A program made the translations under genes and the position numbers. Below, piece by piece: positions 1 through 9,354 of a DNA stretch of 64,000 bases. This DNA is from CAVVEQ01 sp963804865 (lineage in GTDB: Bacteria; Chloroflexota; Anaerolineae; Anaerolineales; Anaerolineaceae), in the NCBI GenBank assembly GCA_963804865.1, contig CAWDSH010000034.1, positions 50,110 through 114,109 on the forward strand, given 5' to 3'. The number at the start of each line of letters is the position of its first letter. The stretch's first letter is position 1. The notes below the pieces were generated by a model, which worked only from the letters and a program-made list of their open reading frames with translations, was not told the origin of the DNA and did no database searches.

Positions 1-995
1 ACGGTTCCCGGTGGCAGGAAACGGACAATCAGCAGATAGATCCCCGCACCCAGCAGCGCAGTTGCCGGGATGGTCAGCAGCCAGGCAGTGGCAATATCTC
101 CCGCCACGCCCCAGCGCACCTTGTTCATGCGCTCGGAGGCACCCACGCCCATGATAGTAGAGCTGACCACCTGGGTGGTACTCACCGGACCGCCAATCAG
201 GGATGCCCCAAGGATCACAGCGGCGGATGCGATCTGAGAGCTAAAACCATCCACCGGTCGGATCTTGAAGAACTTTGCGCCCAGCGTTCGGATCAAGCGC
301 CACCCGCCCATCGCTGTACCGAGGGCAATCATACTTGCACAGAGCGCGACCACCCAGAGCGGGACACTGAAATGAGAGAGATAACCACTGGTAACGAGTG
401 CCATGGTGATGATGCCCATGGTCTTCTGTGCATCGTTCGTTCCGTGGCTGAGAGCCAGCGCGATGGCGGTGAGGATCTGACTACGCCTGAAGAACCAATT
501 AATGCGGGGAGTAGCATTCCAGCAAAGAATGAAAATTACTTTTAACACAAGATAACCAATAACAAATCCGATGATGGGAGAGGTGAAAAGTGTAAGAAGG
601 ACTTTTTCCAGACCTTGAAGGCGAATGAACTGCCAACCCGCACCAGAAATGACTGCTCCGATCAAGCCGCCGATGATGGCATGCGAAGAGCTGCTTGGCA
701 AACCCAAATACCATGTCAACAGGTTCCAGAGAATCGCTGCAACCAGGGCAGCCAGGATCACCTGGATGCTGATGGTTTCAGGGGAGACGATCTCATTGCC
801 AATCGTCTCAGCGACCGCCACCCCAAACAGGAAGGGACCGGAGAATTCAGCCAGTGCAGTGATGCCCAATGCAACGCGCGGGGAAAAAGCGCGCGATGAG
901 ATCATGGTGGCAACGATGTTGCTCGAATCATGGATCCCGTTGAGGAAATCAAAAACAAGAGCAAGTACGATCACGGCAATCAAGATTGGAGGCAT
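1..995 (-). CDS. pit: Inorganic phosphate transporter, PiT family (3' end beyond window)
   Basis: Integral membrane carrier of the PiT (PF01384) family, which moves phosphate as a metal-phosphate or with a cation. Translating the minus strand from the ATG at 995 gives an uninterrupted hydrophobic protein. It has the N-terminal family signature (FDFLNGIHDSSN, close to the start) and the matching second-half signature (SHGTNDAQKTMGI), so both inverted repeats are present. About 331 residues are inside the window; the C-terminus lies before base 1. The start is 15 bases after the stop of the DUF47 gene, so the two form one transcription unit, the usual PiT partner arrangement. It lies directly downstream of the phosphatase-rich operon, and may handle the phosphate released there; that link is inference. 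Confidence 0.93.
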   Translation of the reverse strand, partial: MPPILIAVIVLALVFDFLNGIHDSSNIVATMISSRAFSPRVALGITALAEFSGPFLFGVAVAETIGNEIVSPETISIQVILAALVAAILWNLLTWYLGLPSSSSHAIIGGLIGAVISGAGWQFIRLQGLEKVLLTLFTSPIIGFVIGYLVLKVIFILCWNATPRINWFFRRSQILTAIALALSHGTNDAQKTMGIITMALVTSGYLSHFSVPLWVVALCASMIALGTAMGGWRLIRTLGAKFFKIRPVDGFSSQIASAAVILGASLIGGPVSTTQVVSSTIMGVGASERMNKVRWGVAGDIATAWLLTIPATALLGAGIYLLIVRFLPPGT

Positions 996-1010
996 CAAAT
1001 ATATCTTTGC

Positions 1011-1631
1011 TCAGGCGAATTTGACAACAATATCCGCAATGGTATTGGCGGCTTCGTCTCCGCGATCCGCAGCATTGCTCAGATGGCGATAGATCTCGCG
1101 CATTTTCAGCATTTTAACCACATGCTTGATATCTTCCGCGCCGCGGAAAAGGTCGGCGAGCGCCTCACGGTATACATCCTCGACGCGGTTCTCGAGCGCC
1201 TTGGCGCGCTGGACATGCTCGTTCGCCACACCGGTATGATCAGCCAGTCGATCCACTCCCATGAGTAGCTCAAAGGCAGCATCCCTTAACAAAGAAGCGA
1301 TTTGCTGCATGAAGGGGGTGGGGTGAACGTGCAACATCCGCATCTCACTCACGGTGCTGTAGGCATAGTCGAGGACATCGTCGATGTTGCGCGAGAGGCA
1401 GAAGATATCCTCCCTGTCGAAGGGAGTGATGAAAGTACGGTTCAGCTCATAGATCAGAATTCGCCGGGCTTCATCAGCTTCCTTTTCCTTTGATATAAGC
1501 AGGTTTGCTAATTCATCATCCTCAGCGTTCATATACGCCTTGAGCGCTTCAAGCCCTTCCAACGTCAGGGCAGCCTGATCGTGGATGAGCTTGATGAATT
1601 TGTTCTGACGTTTCCGAAACGGGTTCTTCAT
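1011..1631 (-). CDS. DUF47 / PhoU-like Pit accessory protein
   Basis: A 206-residue, all-helical cytoplasmic protein of the DUF47 (PF01865, TIGR00153) family, distant relatives of PhoU that are nearly always encoded next to PiT carriers and are thought to modulate them. The sequence shows the typical charged helices, an acidic stretch (EDDELANLLISKEKEADEAR) and regular heptads with conserved E/D residues that in PhoU-like proteins bind metal. The start is supported by GGGAGAG about 6 bases before the ATG. It is 59 bases downstream of the HAD-TIM fusion gene and I see no clear terminator between them, so read-through from the phosphatase operon is possible but not shown. Confidence 0.9.
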   Translation of the reverse strand: MKNPFRKRQNKFIKLIHDQAALTLEGLEALKAYMNAEDDELANLLISKEKEADEARRILIYELNRTFITPFDREDIFCLSRNIDDVLDYAYSTVSEMRMLHVHPTPFMQQIASLLRDAAFELLMGVDRLADHTGVANEHVQRAKALENRVEDVYREALADLFRGAEDIKHVVKMLKMREIYRHLSNAADRGDEAANTIADIVVKFA

Positions 1632-1690
1632 CTTTCACTCTCCCAAAAACTCAAGTGCATCTTAAATCAAGGTGCAAAATTCCTACCTGC

Positions 1691-3367
1691 TCATAATGGC
1701 TGTAGAATCCCTTTTTCTAAAAGGAATTTGATCCCAGCCCTGATCTCCAAAGATTTACTACGCGGGCTTACTTCAAAAGTACGAAACGCGGTGGCAGGTA
1801 GATACTTTGCAAACTGTTCGAAATCGACCTCCCCCTTGCCGGGTGGGTTGTGATCATCTATTCCAATGACATCATGCAGGTGTGTGCCAATAATCCTGGA
1901 ACCGAAGCGTTCGAGCCAGCCGACCAGCGGCTGCAAACCCAAGCGATCGAGTGCTTGCGCATGACCGATATCACAGATAAAACCCAGTTCATCAGGACCA
2001 GCAAGACCCAGCAACTCAGCCATTTCATCCTGGAGAGGAATATCAAAATAGTGATACCTGTTTTCCAGTCCAAGCTGAATTTTTAATGGACGAGCATACG
2101 TGAGCAATTCCCCCAGACTTCTTTTGACCGATTCAACATGCGAGGCTGCAATGGCAGATCGCTCCCGGGCAATCCTGGTCAATAATTTCAAGTATTCTTC
2201 TGTATCACGCTTTCCAGACTTATATAATGCGCGCATTTCTTTCTCCATCGTGTTATCGGTAATGATCATGCCAGAATGTATCACTACAACATGCGCGCCG
2301 AGCTTTTCCGCAAGATCGATGCTGCGTTTAATGGCTTCCACACCAACCGCTCGCCGTTTTTCGTCCAGCGAGGAAATCAGCAGGTCTTTTGCATTCATTT
2401 CACCGGTGGATAACTCTGCAGGGCAAGGTTCGTGAACACTGCTAAAGGGATGGGGATCTATCTCAATCTCAGCCAGCATGCCAGGAGTGATCTGGTGGTT
2501 CAATTCCAGGCTGGAAAAACCGAGTCGCTTTGCGGCAATAAAGAAATCGTCCAGCCGCGGGAAATTACCGATCGACCACATGGTAGAAAGTGAAGCATTC
2601 ACCAAATGCGCAGGGTGTTTGTTTGTTTTCTTTAGAGGAAATAGATCCAATAATTCTTTGAGATTGTGGATGGTGTAATCCGGGATCATATCTGTGTTTT
2701 CAGATAACCGGACTGGTAGATCCGGGTTTATGACCAGGATCGACCTGGCAAACCCGGCTCGCTTGGCTGAGATCATATCGCGGTGGGGTGAATTGCCAAC
2801 GTAAACACAGCTTTCGGGTGGAATTTCCATTCGGACAGCAGCTTCCAAAAGCATCGCTGGATCTGGCTTCCTTCGACCAAATTCACAGGAAAGGATAACC
2901 TCCTCCACACAACCGCTCAATTTTAGATCAGATAGGGCATCGGGGGCTTCCGAACTGCTGGTGGTATTGCTGACCACGGCAAGTCTATATCCGCGCCGAA
3001 ACAGCTCGATCAGGACTTCCCCGGTTTCGTCTTTTATCCTGGGTGTGCCGAGGGCTCTTCGCCAAAGCTGATTAAGTTGCTGCGCATGCTTTTTGACAAA
3101 TTCGATATCAGGCCAATCGGGCAACATCCATTTCGTCCATAATTCTTCTACGTTCAAAGCCACAAGGGTTTCATCGGTCCATTCGCGATAATTTTCGGAA
3201 CGCTTGGAGAGTTTATTTAATACTTCCTGTGGTGACTCCCTAGAGGAAAGCAAAGCTGTGATCTTGGTAATACCAGCAAGCTTCTGCTCCTCAGTGTGGT
3301 GAATGGTCATTCTAAGAGTGCCACTCATGTCAAAAATAATGGCATCAATACTGTTTTCCAAGCTCAT
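1691..3367 (-). CDS. HAD-like hydrolase fused to a sugar phosphate isomerase/epimerase-type TIM barrel
   Basis: Two-domain protein of 558 residues. Residues 1-245 are a HAD subfamily I domain: nucleophile D13 in IFDMSGTL, the Ser/Asn of motif II in VVSNT (about 133), motif III lysine in RRKPDP (K167) and a motif IV of GNSPHRD where the usual first acid is N192. The second motif I aspartate is Ser15. Residues 256-550 are an AP-endonuclease-2/xylose-isomerase-like barrel with metal-type residues in LGLENRYHY, CDIGHA and HLHD. HAD proteins hydrolyse phosphoesters; barrels of this type isomerise or epimerise keto-sugars, so dephosphorylation coupled to isomerisation is a reasonable guess. Last gene of the RpiR operon; starts 10 bases after the HAD-HAD stop. 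Substrate unknown. Confidence 0.82.
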   Translation of the reverse strand: MSLENSIDAIIFDMSGTLRMTIHHTEEQKLAGITKITALLSSRESPQEVLNKLSKRSENYREWTDETLVALNVEELWTKWMLPDWPDIEFVKKHAQQLNQLWRRALGTPRIKDETGEVLIELFRRGYRLAVVSNTTSSSEAPDALSDLKLSGCVEEVILSCEFGRRKPDPAMLLEAAVRMEIPPESCVYVGNSPHRDMISAKRAGFARSILVINPDLPVRLSENTDMIPDYTIHNLKELLDLFPLKKTNKHPAHLVNASLSTMWSIGNFPRLDDFFIAAKRLGFSSLELNHQITPGMLAEIEIDPHPFSSVHEPCPAELSTGEMNAKDLLISSLDEKRRAVGVEAIKRSIDLAEKLGAHVVVIHSGMIITDNTMEKEMRALYKSGKRDTEEYLKLLTRIARERSAIAASHVESVKRSLGELLTYARPLKIQLGLENRYHYFDIPLQDEMAELLGLAGPDELGFICDIGHAQALDRLGLQPLVGWLERFGSRIIGTHLHDVIGIDDHNPPGKGEVDFEQFAKYLPATAFRTFEVSPRSKSLEIRAGIKFLLEKGILQPL

Positions 3368-3377
3368 AAACCCACGC

Positions 3378-4820
3378 TCACTTAACTCTCTCGCGGGAGA
3401 GAATCGGCAAATCTAAAAGGTCCTTGATTTCATTTAGATAATGGTCTGCCTCGGCATCCGCTTCGTAGTTATACGCGATAGTTGTCATACCCATTGCTTT
3501 GGCGCCATCCAGCTCTGATTTTTTATGACCGATAAAGATCGCCCGGTTGGCAGAAACACCCACCTGGTTAATTGCTTGCTGATACATGCGGCGAGCCGGT
3601 TTACGAACACCCATTTCACAGGAACTGATGATGGTGTCCCAAATATGCCCGATACCTGCATCCTGAAACCATTTAAGCTTAATATGAATTGGTAGCGCTG
3701 TATCCGTGATGATTCCAAGCAAGTACCCCTGGCGTTTCAATTCCAGGATGACTTCGGGAACGCCGGGAATGATCTCGACAGTGAGATCATCCCGCTTGAG
3801 AGCCTCTATCCCTGCTTCAATTACTTCCGGATCCTTGATCCCATAAAGCCGGACAACCTTTTCATAATAACTGTGCCTGTGCAGATGACCTTGAAATGCT
3901 TTCTCTTTTAGCTGTCTGGATTTTTCCTTGATCATGTCGGTCGGCTGCGACCTGTGTGCCACCAGAAAATCATTAAAATTTTTCCCTTGATTCGGCCGGT
4001 GATACAGGATATCACCAGCATCGAAAAATATTGCCCTGTAAGGACGATCATTGTCCATCGGGGGTGTAATTTGATCCTGTCTATTTGCTTCTTCAAGTAA
4101 AGGGATCAAATCCCGCATATCTCCAATCACCGCATCCGGGGTGGCTCCAATATCGTCTTCACCATGATTAAAATCATGCTCGATCTGGATCGCAAGGCAA
4201 AAACCCGCATTTTTTGCACCCATGATGTCCCGCTCGATACGATCGCCAACATATGCACATGCACTTGTTGGCATGCCTACCAGGCGGGCTGCATAATGAA
4301 ATATTGAAGGGTCCGGCTTACGGCGTCCGTATTCAGATGAGAGAATAATTGGATCGAAATAATCCTTTATCCCGTATTTCTTGAGGCAATATGGCACCTG
4401 CCCACGGCTGGATACGTTGCTGATACAACCAATTTTCAAACCCAAATCGCTCAATTTTTTAAGAACCTCAGGTATCTCCGGTCGTAATTTTCGCTCATAG
4501 AAATTTACTTCATAAAGAAATGCGAGTTCCTCGCCAATGGGCACAAGATTTGTTTCGGAAATGTCAAAATCCCTTAATATGTATTGCGACCAAATCCTGG
4601 CAGGTGAGATTTCTTTTAAAGAAACCGTGTTCCACTTGTGGTAATCTGCAATACCATCGGTGATCAGCTCTGCCAGTTTCTCATCGCCAATCTTCAGATT
4701 AATACCGCCTTTTTCAAGGCATTCCCGGATAAAGTGGGCATTGCGTACCCGCAGTGCTTTATCCCAATGGAATGTCTCAATGGTTCCACCCATATCGAAA
4801 AAGACGGCCTTGAGGGTCAT
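3378..4820 (-). CDS. Tandem HAD-HAD hydrolase
   Basis: Two HAD domains in one 480-residue chain. Domain 1 (about 1-245) has FFDMGGT (D9 nucleophile, G11 where many phosphatases have the general acid Asp), ISNVS, RRKPDP and VGDRIERD. Domain 2 (about 260-480) has FFDAGDI (D267), an ITDT motif II, VRKPAR and a motif IV altered to IGHKKSELD, so the second domain may be weaker or specialised. I place the start at the ATG at 4820 because GTGGAG lies 9 bases upstream; an in-frame GTG at 4835 has no good ribosome site. Paralogous to the other HAD domains in this window (14392-15852 and 1691-3367). Probably a phosphatase for imported organophosphates; substrate unknown. Confidence 0.82.
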   Translation of the reverse strand: MTLKAVFFDMGGTIETFHWDKALRVRNAHFIRECLEKGGINLKIGDEKLAELITDGIADYHKWNTVSLKEISPARIWSQYILRDFDISETNLVPIGEELAFLYEVNFYERKLRPEIPEVLKKLSDLGLKIGCISNVSSRGQVPYCLKKYGIKDYFDPIILSSEYGRRKPDPSIFHYAARLVGMPTSACAYVGDRIERDIMGAKNAGFCLAIQIEHDFNHGEDDIGATPDAVIGDMRDLIPLLEEANRQDQITPPMDNDRPYRAIFFDAGDILYHRPNQGKNFNDFLVAHRSQPTDMIKEKSRQLKEKAFQGHLHRHSYYEKVVRLYGIKDPEVIEAGIEALKRDDLTVEIIPGVPEVILELKRQGYLLGIITDTALPIHIKLKWFQDAGIGHIWDTIISSCEMGVRKPARRMYQQAINQVGVSANRAIFIGHKKSELDGAKAMGMTTIAYNYEADAEADHYLNEIKDLLDLPILSRERVK

Positions 4821-4939
4821 ATCATTAAGCTCCACAAATCGAATATTCTCTTTTTTATATGCGCCGCGATATCACTCAAACTGCATGAACTAAATAATGC
4901 AGTAATAATTACATTAAGGATTTGGTTGTTATTGATGTA

Positions 4940-4968
4940 TGGACACGGATAAAGTGCATCCGTGTCCA
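4940..4968. other. Intercistronic hairpin downstream of the binding-protein gene
   Basis: An 11-base perfect inverted repeat (TGGACACGGAT and its complement) with a 7-base loop sits in the 174-base gap between the binding protein stop and the HAD-HAD start. No T-run follows on the minus strand, so it is unlikely to be a full terminator. Hairpins at this place in ABC operons commonly protect the upstream binding-protein message from 3' decay; that role is inferred. Confidence 0.6.
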
Positions 4969-4994
4969 TTAAACACTTTGTGAATACTACTTAA

Positions 4995-6269
4995 TTAATC
5001 TTCCTCCGGTTCCGGGACAGAAAGCAAATTAATCGCCCAGAAATCGCGTACTTTACTGTTGTTTGCCCATGCAAACACATCATCGCTTGGCCAGAGAGCT
5101 ACTTCTTCAATTGGAGGCATTCCTTCGACAGCAGTAAGACCTTCAACTGCAGGGTAAGTGCCCATCTGATTCCAGGGTTTGAAGCCTTCTTGCGAGAGAA
5201 GGAATTTGATGAACAGTTTGGCTGCATTCGGGTGGGGAGCATTATTGGCTATAGCCACGTAGTTGGCTTTCAAGACACCCACGACCGGCTCGAGACCCAT
5301 GCAGGGTGCCATGGCCAATTCTCCATCCAGGGTCGTCTCATAGCTTGACCAACCGGTAAAGCCAAAACCGGGTTCATCTGCGGGATCCATGCCCAGGGAA
5401 GCAAAAGCCTCGTCGACCTCATCACCGCCGGGTTGAATCCCGGGTTCATTCCAGGCCAACTTCCTGAGCCAGAGATAGCCTGCATTCTCGGGTGCTGAGC
5501 CAAATGCATCAGGTCCAGCAGCTTCATCAGTGGTCCAATCACGACCGTAATATGCCTGATAAGCCGCAGCCATTTCGTCGGCGTGCTCCACAACCAAGGT
5601 TATCTTGGCTGTTGTGCTGGGATCAGCGATCGGATCCTCCATGAAAACTTTGCCTTTATATTCGGGTTCAACCAACTGCCACCAGTTCGTAATTGGGCAG
5701 CCATCCGGGTGCACTTCCTGGTTGTAACCCCACACATCCACCGCACGACGCGTTAGTGGAATCGGGCGCTCTGCTGTTACTTCCGATTCAACCACACCAG
5801 GCGGGAGATACCACCAGACCCATTGATTCGGTAAAAACTCCCCATATAAAATGTGCCCATCGCTGTTGAACCAGATATCACCGACAACATTCCCGGCTTC
5901 CTGCTCAGCGCGCATCTTGGTGGCGATACCGTCCGTATCACCTCCATCAAGCTTGATGTCAGGGTATAACTCAGCCCAGGCATCGAGCAATTTCTCGAAT
6001 TTACTGGAATTGGCATAGACCATCACAGACCCTTCCAGTTTTGCAGCTGCCTCTATCGCCGCCCAGTCTTCCTCAGCAGGCTGGTATGGGCCAATCCCAT
6101 TGTCCTTCGCCCATTGTTCCGCTTCAGTGAGTACGGGTTCAGCAGGAGCTGTGTCTTCAGCAGGTGCTTGAGGTTCTACGGGGGCTTCTGTTTCAGTAAC
6201 AGTACCTCCACAGGCTGCCAAAAAGCTGATCAACAAGCATATTGTAAAAATCTTTGCGAACGCCTTCAT
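4995..6269 (-). CDS. ABC transporter substrate-binding lipoprotein (Fe3+/organophosphate type)
   Basis: 424-residue extracytoplasmic solute-binding protein of the bacterial type 1/Fe3+-binding-like group. The N-terminus is a lipoprotein signal (KIFTICLLISFLAACGG, lipobox LAAC), followed by an acidic Pro/Ala linker (about 25-45). I choose ATG 6269 because a perfect AGGAGG lies 7 bases upstream; the frame is open further upstream but without a start signal. Delivers ligand to the permease/ATPase encoded just before it. The family includes ferric ion, 2-aminoethylphosphonate and hexose-phosphate (AfuA-like) binders. The RpiR regulator and the run of phosphatases favour a phosphorylated ligand over iron here, but the sequence alone does not prove it. 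Confidence 0.88.
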   Translation of the reverse strand: MKAFAKIFTICLLISFLAACGGTVTETEAPVEPQAPAEDTAPAEPVLTEAEQWAKDNGIGPYQPAEEDWAAIEAAAKLEGSVMVYANSSKFEKLLDAWAELYPDIKLDGGDTDGIATKMRAEQEAGNVVGDIWFNSDGHILYGEFLPNQWVWWYLPPGVVESEVTAERPIPLTRRAVDVWGYNQEVHPDGCPITNWWQLVEPEYKGKVFMEDPIADPSTTAKITLVVEHADEMAAAYQAYYGRDWTTDEAAGPDAFGSAPENAGYLWLRKLAWNEPGIQPGGDEVDEAFASLGMDPADEPGFGFTGWSSYETTLDGELAMAPCMGLEPVVGVLKANYVAIANNAPHPNAAKLFIKFLLSQEGFKPWNQMGTYPAVEGLTAVEGMPPIEEVALWPSDDVFAWANNSKVRDFWAINLLSVPEPEED

Positions 6270-6396
6270 TTGTAATCCTCCTTGATTATGAATATTGGAT
6301 ACTCCATATTTTCGCGTTCCAGATTTTTTCTCCCAGTAATACCTCCTTTTCTCTAGTACAAAGTCAGAGCAAGACTCAATAAGAAAGACGATTTTC

Positions 6397-7479
6397 TTAT
6401 CCTGAAACCAAATTTCCCGTCTCTTTATCATACAGATTGAGTGATTTTTGATCAAAAGACAACCAGATCTTCTCATCCATCTTGATCTTACTAATCCCCA
6501 TTTCTTTAATGGTGAGTTCAATATTATCAAGAACAGCGATAATCGTTAAATCAGCCCCGGAGGGTAGGACGGAATAAGCGCTAAACTCCACCGCGCCCGG
6601 GACTTGCCGGGTGGAAATGGCGATATCTTCCGGTCTTACAGCAACAACCACTTTACCAGTCGCCTCAAAAGTATCAAGAGTGATCTTAAATTTACCAAAA
6701 TCGACGGAATTTTTTTCGCTCACCACACCTTCCAATAGATTGACTTTTGGGTTGCCAATGAAATCCGCAACAAATAGATTGGTGGGGAAATGGTAAATTT
6801 TATCCGGGGTATCGAACTGTTGAAGAACACCTTCCTTCATGACTGCGATTTTAGTGGACATGGTCAGAGCTTCCACCTGATCGTGGGTCACATAAATTGT
6901 GGTAGCACCGGAAATATGATGCAGTCGTTTTAGCTCTGTTCTCATATCCATGCGTAAACGAGCATCCAGGTTGGAGAGCGGCTCATCCATCAGGAATACC
7001 TTGGGACGATAAGCCAGCATGCGCGCCAGCGCGATACGCTGTTGCTGCCCGCCACTCATTTCGCGCGGGTAACGGTCTTCATAACCTTCCATTTTCACTT
7101 CGGCCAGAGCTTCTTTGACACGTTTTTGCATTTCTTCTTTGCTTAGCTTTTTAACCTCGAGAGCGAATGTGATATTCTTGTCCACTTTCATATGCGGCCA
7201 CAAAGCATAATTCTGGAAAACCAGACCCAGATCGCGTTTTCCCGGAGATAGAGATATGCCCTTTTCGTATGAAAAAACCAATTTATCGCCAATGAAAATC
7301 TCACCCCCATCAGGATCCTCAAGGCCAGCAACGCAGCGCAGGAGGGTGGTCTTACCACAACCGGAAGGACCCAGTAAAGTCACAAATGTTCCAGGTTCAA
7401 TGACTAGACTGACATCGTCAATTGCTACAACTTTCCCAAAACGTTTCGTGAGGTTTCTAATCGTGATGGTTGTACTCAT
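6397..7479 (-). CDS. ABC transporter ATP-binding protein (Fe3+/sugar-phosphate/MalK type)
   Basis: 360-residue nucleotide-binding subunit that powers the importer encoded by its neighbours. Visible motifs: Walker A GPSGCGKTT (about 38-46), Q-loop FQNYALWPHM, signature MSGGQQQRIALARML, Walker B VFLMDEPLSNLDARLR, and the switch His in YVTHDQVEAL. A C-terminal TOBE-like regulatory region follows from about residue 240, as in MalK, FbpC, AfuC and PhnT. The start is 12 bases from the permease stop, so translation is probably coupled. All catalytic motifs are intact. Substrate assignment depends on the operon context (see the permease and binding protein). Confidence 0.93.
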   Translation of the reverse strand: MSTTITIRNLTKRFGKVVAIDDVSLVIEPGTFVTLLGPSGCGKTTLLRCVAGLEDPDGGEIFIGDKLVFSYEKGISLSPGKRDLGLVFQNYALWPHMKVDKNITFALEVKKLSKEEMQKRVKEALAEVKMEGYEDRYPREMSGGQQQRIALARMLAYRPKVFLMDEPLSNLDARLRMDMRTELKRLHHISGATTIYVTHDQVEALTMSTKIAVMKEGVLQQFDTPDKIYHFPTNLFVADFIGNPKVNLLEGVVSEKNSVDFGKFKITLDTFEATGKVVVAVRPEDIAISTRQVPGAVEFSAYSVLPSGADLTIIAVLDNIELTIKEMGISKIKMDEKIWLSFDQKSLNLYDKETGNLVSG

Positions 7480-7491
7480 ATATTCCTCTCA

Positions 7492-9327
7492 CTACATTCC
7501 CAGACCTTTTTTAAGACTGCCTCCCCGGAAGCGGCCAATAATCAAATTGCCAAGTGCAACAATCGTGATCAGGATCAGAATGACCGCGTTAGCCATCTGA
7601 TCGTTTCCATTTTCGGTGTAGAACATGGTCTGACTGGCCAGCAGCTGCGTGGCAGGCGTAACCAGCAGGATGATCAAAGAGAGTTCACGCATGGTCGTGA
7701 TGAACGTAAGCAGAAAACCTGAAACAAAACCACTGCTGGTCAAAGGAAAGATAAGGGTTCTGAACCGCTTCCACGCGTTGGCGCCCGCCACCTGGCCAGC
7801 CTCTTCCAATTCCCGGCCGACCTGCATCATAGCAGAAACCCCTGAACGGGAAGAGTATGGAAGATGTTTAGCCACCGAGACGATCACCAGCAAGGCGAAA
7901 GTACCGTATAAAGCTGGTAACGGACCCATTTTTACGGCAAACATGGCTATATAAACTGCGCCAAAGGCAATGCCAGGTATCACATATGGGATGTAGGCAA
8001 GCTGCTCAACCAACTTGGAAAGCCGGGTGCCACGACCTTTGACGATGGCGTAGCCAAGAAGAACACCCAACAGAGCTGTGAAAAAGGCAGTAAATAATGA
8101 AAGTTTGATGGAATTCCAAGCAGTTCTATATATCTTCGGATTCAACAGGACTCCTGGTTCTCCATTGTTGTAAATCGTATTACGTGCCCCAATCCAATGC
8201 TGCAAGGTGAAATTACTCAGACTATAATTCCCATCCTTCAGCATCAACGTGGAATAGATCAGCAAGCCCAACGGGAGGGCGATAACCAGGATCTGAAACA
8301 GGATCACAGCGAAGAATAGAACTCGTTTGGTCTTCCCCAGCTTGCTAACCTGCGCGACGAAACCTCTGCCACCAATTGTCTCGTAACTCTTACGCGTACC
8401 AATGATTTTCTGGTTAAGTGATATGGTGACAATGGCAAAAAGGATCAACACGATAGCCAGCACAAAAGCATCCGCCTTATCTCCTACCCCCAGGCTGCCA
8501 CGAATCATGGTCGCAACCACATAGTACCTGACCGGCGTTCCCAAAATGTTCGGTGAACCGAAGGTTCCCATCACCTTGGAAAAGGTCATGATGACTCCCG
8601 AGATGATTGCCGGCATAACAAGCGGGAATGTAATCTTTCTCAAAATTCTCCACCGGCTGGCACCCATCAATTCCCCGGCTTCCTCCAGATTGGAATCTAT
8701 CGACATGAGTGCCGCCGAAACAAACAGGAAAAAGAAAGTGTAGTAATGCAACGCGCAGCAGATGATGATGGGGACAGGTCCATAAGAGAGCCAATTCGGA
8801 GGGCTTTGTCCCACCAGATACTCAAATAATCCCGGCGTCCCACCAGAAAGCCGATTTTTGAACAGCACGAGCCACGCCTGAGCCAAAGTCCAGGAAGGCA
8901 TGATATACGGGATCACCGCCAGTTGATTAACAAGTTTCCTTCCAGGCATATCAGTGCGAACCACAAACCAAGCCATGGATCCGCCAATCAACAGCGCTAG
9001 AAGGGTGGTTCCAATGGCGATGGTCATCGAATGCTGCAATGGTGTGTATGTATATACCCTGCTAATCACACCTGTTAACATCCTGACCCAGTGATAAATT
9101 GTTAATTCGCCTTCAACAGCTTCCGGGTGATTGGCAATATCTATCGCCTGCCAAGTTACTGTTGTCTCAACCAGGCGGAATAAAGGTATCACGACCATGA
9201 TGAACATTATCAACAGCATCACCAGCCCCAGTACAACCCTGGCTGTCGTCAACCATCGGAAAAAACGACGGAAAGAGGCTTGCAAACGAAAGATAAGTGG
9301 TGCTGGTACAAGTTCCATATTGGACAT
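7492..9327 (-). CDS. ABC transporter permease, fused two-domain Fe3+/AfuB/PhnU2 type
   Basis: 611-residue inner-membrane permease containing two BPD_transp_1 halves in one chain, about 12 transmembrane segments. Each half carries an EAA loop that docks the ATPase: EEAGELMGASRWRILRKITF in the first and EEAGQVAGANAWKRFRTLIF in the second. Fused permeases of this kind occur in ferric (FbpB), hexose-phosphate (AfuB) and some 2-aminoethylphosphonate systems. ATG start with AGGAG 7 bases upstream. Located between the RpiR regulator and the ATPase gene, all one direction, gaps of 27 and 12 bases. Confidence 0.92.
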   Translation of the reverse strand: MSNMELVPAPLIFRLQASFRRFFRWLTTARVVLGLVMLLIMFIMVVIPLFRLVETTVTWQAIDIANHPEAVEGELTIYHWVRMLTGVISRVYTYTPLQHSMTIAIGTTLLALLIGGSMAWFVVRTDMPGRKLVNQLAVIPYIMPSWTLAQAWLVLFKNRLSGGTPGLFEYLVGQSPPNWLSYGPVPIIICCALHYYTFFFLFVSAALMSIDSNLEEAGELMGASRWRILRKITFPLVMPAIISGVIMTFSKVMGTFGSPNILGTPVRYYVVATMIRGSLGVGDKADAFVLAIVLILFAIVTISLNQKIIGTRKSYETIGGRGFVAQVSKLGKTKRVLFFAVILFQILVIALPLGLLIYSTLMLKDGNYSLSNFTLQHWIGARNTIYNNGEPGVLLNPKIYRTAWNSIKLSLFTAFFTALLGVLLGYAIVKGRGTRLSKLVEQLAYIPYVIPGIAFGAVYIAMFAVKMGPLPALYGTFALLVIVSVAKHLPYSSRSGVSAMMQVGRELEEAGQVAGANAWKRFRTLIFPLTSSGFVSGFLLTFITTMRELSLIILLVTPATQLLASQTMFYTENGNDQMANAVILILITIVALGNLIIGRFRGGSLKKGLGM

Positions 9328-9354
9328 GCAATTTCTCCTGTGCCTAATTACCTT

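Noticed and set aside
6397..9327. Standard label 'iron(III) ABC transporter' for the permease and ATPase
   Set aside because: The family label rests on fold similarity only. No Fur box or iron gene is nearby, while an RpiR/SIS regulator, five HAD domains, mutases and a kinase are. I keep the substrate open, with a phosphorylated compound preferred.
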